Below, piece after piece: positions 9,441-19,644 of a stretch of DNA of 64,000 nt (position 1 is the stretch's first letter; each line of letters opens with the position of its first letter). Both the position numbers and the translations under genes were made by a program. This DNA is from Perkinsela sp. pyNocScin1 (taxonomy: Eukaryota > Euglenozoa > Kinetoplastea > Prokinetoplastida > Perkinselidae), in contig CAXHTR010000003.1 of assembly GCA_964019655.1 (NCBI GenBank), positions 1 to 64,000 on the forward strand. The letters run 5' to 3'. Below the pieces are notes generated by a model. The model had not been told where the DNA came from, made no database searches, and worked only from the letters and a program-made list of their open reading frames with translations.

Positions 9441-10370
9441 TTATCTGACACCCCACTCCACGGACAATATCGAGTGATGAAAGGGCAGGCGGTGCAGTTT
9501 TTTCAGCGCTTCCTCGGCACTACGTTTCGTGCCGAAAGTAACGTACGCATGGCCTTTGTTTTTCTTGTACTCTCGTCCAGTACTATCTGTGACAGTAATC
9601 GTCGGGACGTAGAGTTTGACGACGTGTGCGATCTTGCCACATAAAACACGCAATGCATCTTCTAGCACATCTTCACTGAGGTTGGAAATTCTAAGCGAGC
9701 ATATTTCATTCGGCTTGGTCAATGAGATTGAATTGGATGAGATGGCAGAGGAGCTCCGGGCCTTAAAGAGGGTAGGGCCTGATAGCTTGGCCACCGGTAC
9801 ATCGGTAGATTCTGGCTTCGGGTCTTCTGCATCGATGAGCTTCACTGCTGCTGCTGCTTCTGCATCCATCTTCTTTCGCACAGCCGCTCGCTGTGTTTCT
9901 CGTTTAAGCGCAGATTCTAAGTCCACCAAAGCTTTGGCTGTCATTTTCTCCGCATCAGGCAGAGTAAGGATTCCAGACTTTTTATCACCGACAAAATCTA
10001 GGGAAACTGGCTTGAGCAATGTACTCGCGTAAACGCTTTGCTTATCAAGGGCTTTTCCGAATTTTTTCCACTTCTTTATTCGATGTTCTGCGGCGGGGCA
10101 TGTGAGCTCGATATAGGGTTCACGCCTTAAATGCGTTGTTTTGATCAAACGGTGTTTGTCCTCTGTGTAAATAATTTGCGTTGCAAGGATTGTTCCGTCT
10201 GCCTGCACAGTTTCACTCGTGTTGGAGACCATTTTAGCGCTTTGCGAAGGTGTAGTTGGGCCATCAAGTGCTGAGCTTTTTTCTTCCGCCTGTTTGTTCG
10301 TAGAAGGCACCGTCTCTGAGGCAAGTGTGACCTTTGAAAAGTCTTCTGCCCAGCTCATTTTTCGTGACAT
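9441..10370 (-). CDS. EIF3G: Translation initiation factor eIF3 subunit G
   Basis: This 309-residue protein fits eIF3g, the RNA-binding subunit of the eIF3 complex that helps scanning and 43S assembly. The N-terminus MSWAEDF-x-KV is typical of the family. The middle carries the RKW-like block IKKWKKFGKALD (about 105) that precedes the linker, and the last ~85 residues are an RRM: RNP2 LRISNLSE (about 228) and RNP1 KGHAYVTF (about 273). Between them lie an Ala/Lys/Glu-rich helix and a Ser-rich linker. The start at 10370 gives MSRKMSWAEDF; a second in-frame ATG four codons later is equally possible. The subunit eIF3b is encoded in the other transcription unit of this window. Confidence 0.83.
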   Translation of the reverse strand: MSRKMSWAEDFSKVTLASETVPSTNKQAEEKSSALDGPTTPSQSAKMVSNTSETVQADGTILATQIIYTEDKHRLIKTTHLRREPYIELTCPAAEHRIKKWKKFGKALDKQSVYASTLLKPVSLDFVGDKKSGILTLPDAEKMTAKALVDLESALKRETQRAAVRKKMDAEAAAAVKLIDAEDPKPESTDVPVAKLSGPTLFKARSSSAISSNSISLTKPNEICSLRISNLSEDVLEDALRVLCGKIAHVVKLYVPTITVTDSTGREYKKNKGHAYVTFGTKRSAEEALKKLHRLPFHHSILSVEWGVR

Positions 10371-10449
10371 GATTAACAGAATGAAAATGAAATTTCAAAA
10401 ATATCAACCTGGTAAACGATAAATGCTTTCTAGATAAACCACTCAAAAG

Positions 10450-12696
10450 CTACGTGGATGTCACTTTTGCTGCCCTGGTGGTCACGTACTGAACTAGAGC
10501 ACTCAAATTCATCGTCTTTGAACCTGGATCTAGCACCCACAAGTCTTTGGGTATTAACTGCTGTGCTGATAGTACATTTTCTAGCACTTTCATTTCCTTA
10601 TCGTACATTAAAAAGCTGGGTTTCTCATCATTTAGCCACTGCATCATAGCGTGAAGCGATTCCGTATCTCTATTTGTCATTGCTAGATCATTGATCTGCG
10701 AGACTTTGATCAGACACTGTGTAGATTGGAAGCGGAGTATGAGGCTATTTTCGGTCTCCGCATTGACCTTTGATGAAGATAGGGGAAGTAGCCCTTTGAT
10801 TGGATGAATAAACATGGGATAAATGAGAGCCATAAATGAATCTACATCGAGGGTCAATATTCGCACAAGCTCCACAAGGCGATATATCTCGATGGTACTC
10901 TGGCTGTTTTGACCACTGAATGCGGAGTTGTTATATATAGTGCACAGCAAAATCGGGTAAATCGCAAGTGCTTCGGGAATCTGAAGAGTGTGAGATGCCG
11001 ATGAGTAAGATGGAATGCAGTATGCTTTATTTAAATATGCGACAGCATTGCCTAAGCTATCGAGTGCCCGCAACATTGTGTTTGATAATCCTATCAGTGA
11101 CCCATATGCAGCTACCCGGGCCCACGTGCATGCCAATGCTACTGGGTTCAGACTCGCGTAAACGTGCTCGTGACCATGACTCACACTGAGACTAATTGTT
11201 TGAACGCGTATCCGTCGCTCTCGGCGAGCATTGGTGTACAGAAAGGCGGCTTGTAATATTACGTTTTTCGATACGTTCAGACTTTCTACATCGTATTTGA
11301 GTAGAAATAGAAGCGACTTGTGGGGGCCACATGTATTAATTACATGGAGGTCAGAGCTTATCGCAGAGCCGCTTCCATACACATCCGATATACTCAGGCC
11401 CTTTGTGGCACGAAGTCGGAGTATTCCGTCAATTGCGCACTTTGTACTCAGAACTGAAGAAAAAATAGCGCATACTTCGATGCTGGTAGTTTCATTCGAA
11501 ATTTGAAATACTTCACCGCCGCTGTAGAAGGAAAGCTTAAACACGTCCTTTTCTACCTTAAGCGATGGTGTTGTAAAGTAAATTGAGCTGATAGTGATGT
11601 TATGAGCAGAACAGTACTTAGCGGTGTCAGAGAGAAACTTGCTGTCAAATTTGACGACATCACTCTCGACACAGCTATTGCTTGCTCTTAAAGTGCTGAA
11701 ATGAAGGACTTTGCCACCAGAAGCCTCAATGATTTTGAGTGCGACCAAAAGTGCCTTGCTCGCACTTTCCCCCCGTACACACGCTGCTGGTCGGCTAGTT
11801 GACTGCAAAGCGACAAAGAAGTTACCTTTTGATAAATTTGAAAGATAGTGATCTGTGGGCGACGGAAAGCCGACAAAGATCGTGGGTTCACTTGTATTTT
11901 TGTCATTGAGAGCAATGCTGATACTTGATGCATCTGACAGCTTTTGCTGAATACCTAGCTGCAGATCATACACTCGCACATCGTCCCCGTATGTCACTAA
12001 AGCAACACGTGGATATTCACTGTCGGCCTCGCTTAAAATGCACTTCAAGCCTTCATGGATTCTCTCGATTGCATTGAAAGGACCCATATCAGCACTTTTT
12101 TCAACGACAAAAACAACGCTCTTCCGCTGAGGAACTCTACTGATAAAATCCTCGGTGGCAATAGTCTCGTAAGAATCCCAATGCACTCCCTGGTTCTCTT
12201 TATCGCCCCGTTGTAACCCATCTAACTCTAAGCGGGAATGTGCTTCTGGGGATATATCTACGCTTTCAAAACAAATTGGACATTCCCATGAAGTACTATT
12301 TAGCGATAGCTGCACAAAGGGATTCAAATAACAGCCGCAATTTTTGCATCGCGTAACGCTCTTCACTAGTCGAGTTTTTCTCACATCTTCCCAAGGCTGA
12401 ACAATCCAGCTCAGTGGAAAATGCATATCAAGAAACATTTTTCGCTGTGCGGGAATGACCTTATGTGATGTAAGCATTGAATTAGCGTACTTACTCTGGT
12501 CCCACTGCAAAATCTCATCGATTGATGGGGAGCAGCTACGCAGGTTTTTCCCAATGTCCATCTCAGATTCGCCACATTGTATTGGAACAAGTGACAATCC
12601 GTTATTTGCATCATAGTTTTGTATAACTTCATTTGAGCTCTTCATGAAGTCATCTGCGTATGCATGCATACGCGAACCATTAGCTGAATTATTCAT
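10450..12696 (-). CDS. SEC24: COPII coat subunit Sec24
   Basis: The 748-residue protein has the Sec23/24 plan. Residues about 95-140 form the zinc finger (RCKNCGCYLNPF then CPIC). The trunk (vWA-like) domain follows, starting at SYETIATEDFISRVPQRKSVVFVVEKS, the Sec24-type entry rather than the Sec23 one. The beta-sandwich, helical and gelsolin-like regions come last. Sec24 binds cargo at ER exit sites and packages it into COPII vesicles. At 748 residues it is shorter than fungal or animal Sec24, mainly because the Pro/Gln-rich N-terminal extension is reduced to ~75 residues. The start is the first ATG of the frame, 79 bases from the neighbouring eIF3g start. Confidence 0.85.
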   Translation of the reverse strand: MNNSANGSRMHAYADDFMKSSNEVIQNYDANNGLSLVPIQCGESEMDIGKNLRSCSPSIDEILQWDQSKYANSMLTSHKVIPAQRKMFLDMHFPLSWIVQPWEDVRKTRLVKSVTRCKNCGCYLNPFVQLSLNSTSWECPICFESVDISPEAHSRLELDGLQRGDKENQGVHWDSYETIATEDFISRVPQRKSVVFVVEKSADMGPFNAIERIHEGLKCILSEADSEYPRVALVTYGDDVRVYDLQLGIQQKLSDASSISIALNDKNTSEPTIFVGFPSPTDHYLSNLSKGNFFVALQSTSRPAACVRGESASKALLVALKIIEASGGKVLHFSTLRASNSCVESDVVKFDSKFLSDTAKYCSAHNITISSIYFTTPSLKVEKDVFKLSFYSGGEVFQISNETTSIEVCAIFSSVLSTKCAIDGILRLRATKGLSISDVYGSGSAISSDLHVINTCGPHKSLLFLLKYDVESLNVSKNVILQAAFLYTNARRERRIRVQTISLSVSHGHEHVYASLNPVALACTWARVAAYGSLIGLSNTMLRALDSLGNAVAYLNKAYCIPSYSSASHTLQIPEALAIYPILLCTIYNNSAFSGQNSQSTIEIYRLVELVRILTLDVDSFMALIYPMFIHPIKGLLPLSSSKVNAETENSLILRFQSTQCLIKVSQINDLAMTNRDTESLHAMMQWLNDEKPSFLMYDKEMKVLENVLSAQQLIPKDLWVLDPGSKTMNLSALVQYVTTRAAKVTST

Positions 12697-12849
12697 GATA
12701 ATTTGATGCGAGAATTCAGCGGCATTCCTCTACAAGATAAAGAGGCGATATAGGCAAGAAATAAATTAAGTACCCAGGAAAATCATCTTTTTCGGCCTAC
12801 ATACACAATACACAATTTTACAAACATACTGCATAGGGGTTGCTGAGAT

Positions 12850-15800
12850 CTACGCAAAAAAATATTTGCTTTTCATGATTTCATCAAGATCCAGCGAGCC
12901 TTTGCTCGGCGGGTCCCTAAGCTTAACCCCGTGGCGCAGTAAGTCCATATAGAACTGTTCTTCTAGCTGCTCCTTGAGCTCCCACAGCGGATCAAAATTT
13001 TTGTACAAATTTGCAAATTCTTGGCGAAGTATTCTGCTCAGCACTGGAAGGTCACACGCATGCGTCCAGAATGAATCATGCACGGCCGCAAACTTCAACC
13101 CCACTCTGTCCATTTCTAGTGCCGTCATACTCAAATGACACGCGTCTAGTGAGTGGATCAGATTGGGAGCAAACGCTGAGAGCTGATTGAGGCTCGCGTG
13201 GTTAACCTGACTGCACTCGATGCGAATAGTGCCTTCAGATGTGTAAATATTCGTCATGATACCTTTCGTGTAAGGCTGACGTATGATGAGCCCGAGCGGC
13301 GTCATCCACTGAAAGCACTGCTTCGACGCATCCGGCTGGCATCGCCAGATAGTCTCAACGATTTCATTTAACCATTGCCGACATTTGCCTGCTTTGCGGA
13401 ATGTTATACCGAGCGCAAGCATGAGCTTTTCACAGAGGTAAAGTGCCATGTCACTGATCATCGACTTTGACCAAAGTTGATGCGCGTGGTTCTGGACTTC
13501 CAGCTCTTTAAGAATCATCGCACGCATGCCGTAGTCAGTCACACCGTAGACCTGAGTCATAACCGCTTGCTTGATAGTCTTCCTAGTCACATGGTTGCGG
13601 TCAAGGTCCTTACCCGATCCGACGCATCGAAGAGCGACAGCATGGTCGTTGCTCGCATCTTCATGCACTAATGTCATCATCGCCCGCAGAACCCCCGTGT
13701 ATACATCTTGGGGTCGGTTCGTTGGGACGAGGTTAACTTGGAGCCCGCCGATTTCATCGCGTGCGATCGCGCTGTAGTGCTGCAGCCCATTACATGTGCC
13801 GTCGATTTGCACTGGCAGGCGTGACTCAAAGTGTTGTATACCTTGGCTATGTGACATTGCGTCGTGAACCTCCTTACAGGCGCGAAGCGCTTGAATAGGC
13901 TCACTTCCCTGCTGCCACCACCGGTCTCCTGTGAGTGGGCTTTCAGCACTCTGCACGATATCGTCCATGTGATCGTCGATGTATTGAATGCGCTCGTCGA
14001 ATGATAATTTGCTATAGCCCATAACGTTCGCGAGGTGGATTTTGAGCCAATAGAAGCCATGAACTCCGAGGGGCTTTGATTCAGAGAAGTCTAGGAGAGC
14101 TCGGTGGGGGTCCGAGCCGCCGGGATTCACGTGTCCTGGAAGGGAGTACATCCTACCGCGGAAGTCAAGCTTGTGTGGGATGAAAAAGTGCAACTTATTG
14201 ATGAGTGATCGCGCTATTCGTAATGCATAGATGATGAGCCGGCGGTTCGCAAACAGGCCGCGCTCAAAGTATGTGTCGAGTTTTGACTGATCTGTGTACA
14301 GCTTTCGTGTCTTTCTGTGTATCAAAAATGCCTTCGAGGCACGGTCTTGAATGCTCGGAGACTCGACTTTACCGTCTGCCATCTTCATGTGCAGCACGGA
14401 GTAGAAAGATGGTGTGAGCTTGTGAAAACCATAGCCCTCTAACACAATCATCTCTTCAACATGCAAAATAAACTTGTTGAAGCGCCAGCCAACACGAGAA
14501 AGGCAGTCAAGCGCCTCAAGAACAGGCGGCTTTGTACGCCAGAACTGCCGGCTCATTGCGCCCATAAGAGCCTGACTCGGGAGCATTTGATAAATTCCGC
14601 GATCGTCAGCAGACATCCAACTTTTATGCTCGAATTGCACTGGGTGATGAATTTTAAGATCAGTGGACGCCTTTTGACATGCAAGCGTAAGGATCGTGAA
14701 ATTCATATCTCCGCTTGCAGAGGCAAGACGTTGGAGAGGCGCATCATTAATTCCTTTGGCCAAGCCTCGAGGTGTGCTCGTTGTTGTTAGGAAGTGTATA
14801 AACATAATTGTGAGGAAAGCCACAGACTCTACTGTTGGAACAGTGACCCCACAGGATTTTTCCAGCTCCTGGAGAACTTCAAGAGGTATTGTCTTTCCGA
14901 GGTGAATTCTGTCCCGCTGTTTCCGATTTAGTTTCGGCAATATCGCCTTGAAGCGAAGATGATACATCATATTCGCAGACACCTTAGTAATGAGCCAGTC
15001 AAGTGAGCCCATACCAGGAATCTGACAGCAAATTTGTGTCAGCTGATAATAAATCAAGCGGACTCTACGCTTATCTACGTCAGCAATGTCGGTTCCGTAC
15101 GAATCCATCTTGAGCTCAATTATCGCAAAGATCTGCGGCGAGAGTGCAGATGTGTCCTCGATTTCGCAGTGTGTGTTAAGCGCTGCCGAAATCGATTCGA
15201 TCTTATCAGGCACGTAAGCCTTAAGCACCTCATTGAGCAAACTCAAATGCGGCTTCAATGACCCTAGAATATCCTTTTTTACAACGTCATCTTTTGTCCA
15301 CAAGCGAGAGATGCGCTGTAACGCAGTTGCTAAGGTAATCACTTCGAAAACAATTGGATCAACATCACAGAAGATTGGCATATCATACTTCAGAAGTTTC
15401 TCCCATTGCATGCCTTGCACCGCAAGCTTATGAATAAACGGTGAAACCTGGGTGAACGGCTTTGCCGACGTTTCTAGCATTTCTCGCACAAGCAGGTGAT
15501 TGTCAAGCGTGACGTCGATCCATGGACTCCGCGACATACCCATTAGACGCCTCACGTGAGAGGCGATGACATCTAGGGAATCAAGCGTCCCTTTTAGAGA
15601 ACTCAAAGGATAAGCTGTGGTGTCGTTTTCGTACACATTATTCTCAATACTGTTTGGGATAAACGTTGACGCAAGTGAGTGGTACATAGTGTTCCGAGCG
15701 CCCATCATGTACTTTGCAACGAAACGGCAGAAGACAGCTACAGTTTCTCGCATGGGATGGCTGCGGAGAATATTGATGCAGTCATCTCTGTGGAAATTAC

Positions 15801-16560
15801 GAATGCCTCCCACAGCCTCTGCTGATATAGCGTCAAACTCTTCATATGTAGATCGAAGAAGCTTTTTCGACATGATTCGTGCAGTACGCCCATGTCGTGC
15901 AAGCGCGAAAACACTTGTATCTGGAGCAATAAATTCTCGCCTAAGGGATGTCTTACAGCTATACTCTAAATGCTTTGCTTCCAAGTTGCGATCATTCCAC
16001 TCCCTTGATCTAATCGCTGATTTGGTTTCCTCTTCGATGCGCCCAAACTTTCGAGCGACATTAGAAAGGCCGTAGTACCCCTCAGACTCACCTTCTGCGT
16101 GGTGAATAATTTCTAAAACATGCTGAAGCTTCTCGGGATCGTTTTTGTACCTTGAATCAATGTGCACTGACGTTGAGCTCACATCTCGCTTGGAACTGGC
16201 TAGAGTAGCGATATCCATTCGGTTGAGTGCGTAGATTTCCCCAGCAAGGTACAGCGATATCTTAACTTCTGCTCTGAGCTCATCTACAGGGACTACAGGA
16301 GTATCTTCAATGTCAAAGGAAACTTGTGTATCACTTCGGCCCTGCTGCTTGCTCCGAGGAAAATGACCCTGAGCTAAACTTTCTCGTCTGTGCCACGTAT
16401 CTTTATTTGTCTTTGAATTTCTATTTGCAAAATCACTTAAATCAACGACTTCGCAAATCTCAGCACACGCTGAATACACTATCCTTTGATAATTAGCCAT
16501 TTTAAGGCTGTGGCCAATGGCTACCCTACATCTCGAGATCCTCGAAAATGGGAGCATCAT
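12850..16560 (-). CDS. mtRNAP: Mitochondrial RNA polymerase, single-subunit T7-like
   Basis: This protein transcribes the mitochondrial (kinetoplast) genome. The C-terminal half carries all the marks of the phage-type polymerase family: HKLDFRGRMYSLP at the palm entry, motif A VQIDGTCNGLQHY (catalytic Asp, about residue 915), motif B RKTIKQAVMTQVYGV (about 985) and motif C AVHDSFWTHA (second catalytic Asp, about 1160). The frame is open to an ATG at 16728, but that start lies inside the PDCD5 gene. The ATG pair at 16560/16557 gives MMLPFSRISRCRVAIGHS, a good mitochondrial presequence, and 1236 residues, close to the ~1270 of trypanosomes. The N-terminal ~450 residues are divergent, as usual in this family. 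Confidence 0.93.
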   Translation of the reverse strand: MMLPFSRISRCRVAIGHSLKMANYQRIVYSACAEICEVVDLSDFANRNSKTNKDTWHRRESLAQGHFPRSKQQGRSDTQVSFDIEDTPVVPVDELRAEVKISLYLAGEIYALNRMDIATLASSKRDVSSTSVHIDSRYKNDPEKLQHVLEIIHHAEGESEGYYGLSNVARKFGRIEEETKSAIRSREWNDRNLEAKHLEYSCKTSLRREFIAPDTSVFALARHGRTARIMSKKLLRSTYEEFDAISAEAVGGIRNFHRDDCINILRSHPMRETVAVFCRFVAKYMMGARNTMYHSLASTFIPNSIENNVYENDTTAYPLSSLKGTLDSLDVIASHVRRLMGMSRSPWIDVTLDNHLLVREMLETSAKPFTQVSPFIHKLAVQGMQWEKLLKYDMPIFCDVDPIVFEVITLATALQRISRLWTKDDVVKKDILGSLKPHLSLLNEVLKAYVPDKIESISAALNTHCEIEDTSALSPQIFAIIELKMDSYGTDIADVDKRRVRLIYYQLTQICCQIPGMGSLDWLITKVSANMMYHLRFKAILPKLNRKQRDRIHLGKTIPLEVLQELEKSCGVTVPTVESVAFLTIMFIHFLTTTSTPRGLAKGINDAPLQRLASASGDMNFTILTLACQKASTDLKIHHPVQFEHKSWMSADDRGIYQMLPSQALMGAMSRQFWRTKPPVLEALDCLSRVGWRFNKFILHVEEMIVLEGYGFHKLTPSFYSVLHMKMADGKVESPSIQDRASKAFLIHRKTRKLYTDQSKLDTYFERGLFANRRLIIYALRIARSLINKLHFFIPHKLDFRGRMYSLPGHVNPGGSDPHRALLDFSESKPLGVHGFYWLKIHLANVMGYSKLSFDERIQYIDDHMDDIVQSAESPLTGDRWWQQGSEPIQALRACKEVHDAMSHSQGIQHFESRLPVQIDGTCNGLQHYSAIARDEIGGLQVNLVPTNRPQDVYTGVLRAMMTLVHEDASNDHAVALRCVGSGKDLDRNHVTRKTIKQAVMTQVYGVTDYGMRAMILKELEVQNHAHQLWSKSMISDMALYLCEKLMLALGITFRKAGKCRQWLNEIVETIWRCQPDASKQCFQWMTPLGLIIRQPYTKGIMTNIYTSEGTIRIECSQVNHASLNQLSAFAPNLIHSLDACHLSMTALEMDRVGLKFAAVHDSFWTHACDLPVLSRILRQEFANLYKNFDPLWELKEQLEEQFYMDLLRHGVKLRDPPSKGSLDLDEIMKSKYFFA

Positions 16561-16624
16561 GGTACAAGTATCAACAAGTAGTCGCGAAACGTAATGAAAA
16601 TTCAATGCATAGAAATGACTAGGG

Positions 16625-16972
16625 CTAAAATTCATCAGAAAACCCCTTCCGCACGATATTAATTTTTCTGACGCTTTCAGATTCCTGTGTCTCTTGACCA
16701 GCTGACAGAAACTGGATAAGCGCCTCATCTGTTACTGGTACGCGCATTCGATGAGTCTGGATTTCGTTAATGACTTTCATTTGAATCTCATCAGCTTTTT
16801 GTGGCTTTACTACACCGATACGCTTGATACGCTCTCGGGCCTCAGATGTGAAGCATGTTCGCAATATATGCTCGATTTTTTCACGCATTTCTTTCTCTCC
16901 GGCATCTTGATGGGGTGGCTGTAATAGCCCTTGCTCACTGTCGCCATCAAATGCTCGCATTTGACAAATCAC
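16625..16972 (-). CDS. PDCD5: PDCD5-family protein (TFAR19-like)
   Basis: The 115-residue protein matches the small, helical PDCD5/TFAR19 family, present from archaea to humans. A Gln-rich N-terminus leads to REKIEHILRTCFTSEARERIKRIGVVKP (about 30-58), where the family has the core ARxRL-x5-VKPEK. It ends with the three-helix core and a basic tail (VRKINIVRKGF). The cellular role is unsettled; in animals it binds the chaperonin CCT and is linked to apoptosis. It lies 92 bases from the kelch gene's stop. Its C-terminal coding part overlaps the possible long form of the mitochondrial RNA polymerase reading frame, which is why I used the shorter polymerase start. Confidence 0.8.
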   Translation of the reverse strand: MICQMRAFDGDSEQGLLQPPHQDAGEKEMREKIEHILRTCFTSEARERIKRIGVVKPQKADEIQMKVINEIQTHRMRVPVTDEALIQFLSAGQETQESESVRKINIVRKGFSDEF

Positions 16973-17064
16973 GGGAAGAAAACAAGTTCTGTACGAGTAC
17001 GTAGCAAACTCGGAAATAGTTTTTTACCATAAGGCTCGTATGGACACTTCTATGACATGTACAC

Positions 17065-18609
17065 TCAACGCATCGCAGCATAACCTGGGTAATCAAAGTC
17101 AATATTGCTAGTAAACTGCTGCATCCATCTAGTTTCATTTTTTTCTGCATCTTTTCCGATATTTTGGCCAGCGTGTAGAATCTTCACAGCTTTTGCACTA
17201 ACTTCTGTCTGAGTCTTCACAGGGCCTCTTACTTTTGCGTTGGGTGTTAACTTTCGTTCTTGCCGTACTTTCTTTGGAGCTGCATGCACAGGCCCCGGGC
17301 CAGGAACGCGCTTTTTTTCTACTTTCTTTCTTACAGCTTGCATAGTTGGAACTTCTACTCTTAAATCTTCATTGTTCAACACTTCAGGTTCAGATTCCCT
17401 AGCCACGTCCGTGAAAGTAGTTAAATTGTTTTCATCAATAGCACCCACAATTTGTATACTATTGCGTCTTTCGATTACACTATCAACATTTGATACACCG
17501 TCAAATTGAAAATAGTGCACATTCTCTCCTGTACTTTCTCTAGATCGAGTGCACTTTGGGATTTTCAGGAAAAATGAGCTTTCATTGCAAATCGCATGTG
17601 TAGGTTCACCATGACCTATCAAAGCTGTTGAAATCCAGTTCTCTTTATCTACATCACAAATTTGTATCAATGACGATTCACAGACATGCACTCTTTTGCT
17701 GTTCAGTGCCCGGGAGCAGGTGAGAGAAAGCACGCACCAAAAACGCGAGCTTACGAGCGCATTACATGCATATGCCACTGGCTTCACAGTGTCATAATAG
17801 CTGGAAATACGTCTCCAACGCTTGAGGGTCAAATCAAACTCCCATAGATCACTGAGGAGATTGGCGGACATGTCTTCTCCACCAAATATGAAGAGCTTCC
17901 GTTTCGCTATAACCGCAGAATGACCGGCGCGACGCTTCGGTCGCATGCTCTGCTGGTCATCCAGAATATCCAGAGCGGTCCATCCTCGACCATCAGCCCA
18001 CGACCATAAGTATTCTTTCCGAGCACAACTGGGCTCTGTGAACATCGGGCCATTGGCCCGCATTTGCTTGACGCTTAATTGAAGGGCTGAAAGCCCACCG
18101 AAAAGTACAATATCGCCGCTGCACGGGCAAACAGTGAGAGAATGGCCGACCATTTCTGGTGGATGGCCGAGAGCGCACTCAAGTTGCCTCCATTCCCCGT
18201 GCAAAACGTCATTTAAGTTGTGTGAAAAAAAATCATCGTGATTAGTCTTCAGTGGGAGATTAAACCTATAGAAATCAGAAAGCGTCGTTGCAGATTGACC
18301 CATGCCCCCATAAAGGTAGACTTGTAGGCCAGGCTGTGCTTCCGTACCGACGTCTCGTACGCATATCGCATGCATCATTCGTGCTGATGGCTTTTGTACA
18401 CTCTCAACGAAGTACCATTTCAGGGTTGAGGCATCTGCAATGTACAAATCATCGAGAAACCCTTTTTTCGCACACCATCCACCATGCAGCGCATGCGTTT
18501 GTGCGCTTTTGGTGCCTCTTGTCAATGCTTTTGCGGAGTACTTTCTCGAGCACACGCAGCGAAAATTTTTATTGCGGTGTTCAGTACGTCCAACAGAAAT
18601 ATTCACCAT
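17065..18609 (-). CDS. Kelch-repeat protein
   Basis: The 514-residue product has an N-terminal beta-propeller made of kelch repeats. Visible units are DDLYIADASTLKW / VYLYGGMG, FYRF / MVGHSLTV-x5-DIVLFGGL, and RAGHSAVI-x5-LFIFGGED / DLWEFDLTLKRW. The diagnostic Gly-Gly pairs are followed by spaced Tyr and Trp residues. After about residue 370 the sequence turns into a disordered, basic tail rich in Lys, Pro and Val (KKRVPGPGPVHAAPKK, about 430), which could bind nucleic acid or acidic partners. There is no BTB or F-box domain, so it is not a typical ubiquitin-ligase adaptor. Specific function is unknown. Confidence 0.78.
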   Translation of the reverse strand: MVNISVGRTEHRNKNFRCVCSRKYSAKALTRGTKSAQTHALHGGWCAKKGFLDDLYIADASTLKWYFVESVQKPSARMMHAICVRDVGTEAQPGLQVYLYGGMGQSATTLSDFYRFNLPLKTNHDDFFSHNLNDVLHGEWRQLECALGHPPEMVGHSLTVCPCSGDIVLFGGLSALQLSVKQMRANGPMFTEPSCARKEYLWSWADGRGWTALDILDDQQSMRPKRRAGHSAVIAKRKLFIFGGEDMSANLLSDLWEFDLTLKRWRRISSYYDTVKPVAYACNALVSSRFWCVLSLTCSRALNSKRVHVCESSLIQICDVDKENWISTALIGHGEPTHAICNESSFFLKIPKCTRSRESTGENVHYFQFDGVSNVDSVIERRNSIQIVGAIDENNLTTFTDVARESEPEVLNNEDLRVEVPTMQAVRKKVEKKRVPGPGPVHAAPKKVRQERKLTPNAKVRGPVKTQTEVSAKAVKILHAGQNIGKDAEKNETRWMQQFTSNIDFDYPGYAAMR

Positions 18610-18674
18610 ATGAAACTGAAAGTAATGAAAAAATAAAGTTGAAGAAGATCAGAGCCCAGTCACGCCTAAAACCA

Positions 18675-19553
18675 TTATACAAGCCGAGAGATGCATACAA
18701 AGTGATTCTCGAGTGAAAAAATTGCTTGAAACTCATTACTAGGAGCACAAGATGTGTCACGAATCTTTCTAGACATACCAGGGCGCCAGAAATAACGAAT
18801 TTTTTGGAAGAAGAAAGTATATGTACTAGATAAGCATACATCTTGTTTGCCTTCATCCTCATTCAGCACAGTGTAACGTGTGGATTTCCACTCTGCAAGG
18901 ACGGATTCGATAGGAACTAGAAGGCTTTGCACCACGGCAAGATGTGTTATACATGGAAGATTGGAGAGCGGTGTGATTCGAGAAGTATCAACGCCGTCAC
19001 AAACGTTTATCTTCTCACATGCGACAAAGTATATAAAATTCTTCCTTAGGCTTCGCAATGAAACGACCAAAAAATTCATCAGCGATATGGCTTCTGCTTT
19101 AATTGAAATAGCATTCGGGGCGAGCCTTTTCTTGGAGTTATCAATCTCATAACCATCGAAGCATAAAAAATCAACATCTTCCATAACAAAAAGCGATGGT
19201 ATCCTTGACGAGCCAAGCTTAAGCATATCTAAGTATGCTAGGATTTGAATACGCACTTCTTGCAGGGTCTGAACATAGTGAAAAATAATGCACGATAAAG
19301 TTGCTTCATCAAGCTCATGCATGGGGTTTGACAAGCACGGCGGATCATTATACATCTGCATGCGGTTGCAGAAAATAGCGACCGTTTCACCTCGCATGGC
19401 ATGATTCATGGCGAGCTGAAAGGTCAGACTAATGCTTACTTTGTGGTTAGGACTTCTCAACAGTATGCCTACATGATCATTTGTATCAACCTGGTTCTTG
19501 TAGCCCCGATTTTCTGCAGTGCTAACATCAAAGAACCACGATGGCGAGAACAT
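18675..19553 (-). CDS. RecA-fold protein, possibly SWSAP1/RAD51-paralog-like
   Basis: This 292-residue protein looks like a small RecA-type ATPase. A strand HVGILLRSPN at about 27 sits where a Walker A loop would be, but the sequence SPNHKVSISL lacks the GK[ST] form. It is followed by a helix and the strand ETVAIFCNR. A Walker-B-like strand, IPSLFVMEDVDFLCF (about 118), comes after a long helix. A further strand, NFIYFVACE (about 172), fits the fold. This order resembles SWSAP1, the RAD51 paralog of the Shu complex in homologous recombination, but I cannot establish orthology. If the fold is right, ATP binding is doubtful. It may equally be an unrelated kinetoplastid protein. Confidence 0.6.
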   Translation of the reverse strand: MFSPSWFFDVSTAENRGYKNQVDTNDHVGILLRSPNHKVSISLTFQLAMNHAMRGETVAIFCNRMQMYNDPPCLSNPMHELDEATLSCIIFHYVQTLQEVRIQILAYLDMLKLGSSRIPSLFVMEDVDFLCFDGYEIDNSKKRLAPNAISIKAEAISLMNFLVVSLRSLRKNFIYFVACEKINVCDGVDTSRITPLSNLPCITHLAVVQSLLVPIESVLAEWKSTRYTVLNEDEGKQDVCLSSTYTFFFQKIRYFWRPGMSRKIRDTSCAPSNEFQAIFSLENHFVCISRLV

Positions 19554-19644
19554 CAGACATGAGATTGGAAAATAATAATGTCCACACCAGTGTCAAAAAC
19601 CGAATTCGATATGCGGGCTTCCGCGTAAAAGCAAGAAATTGATG

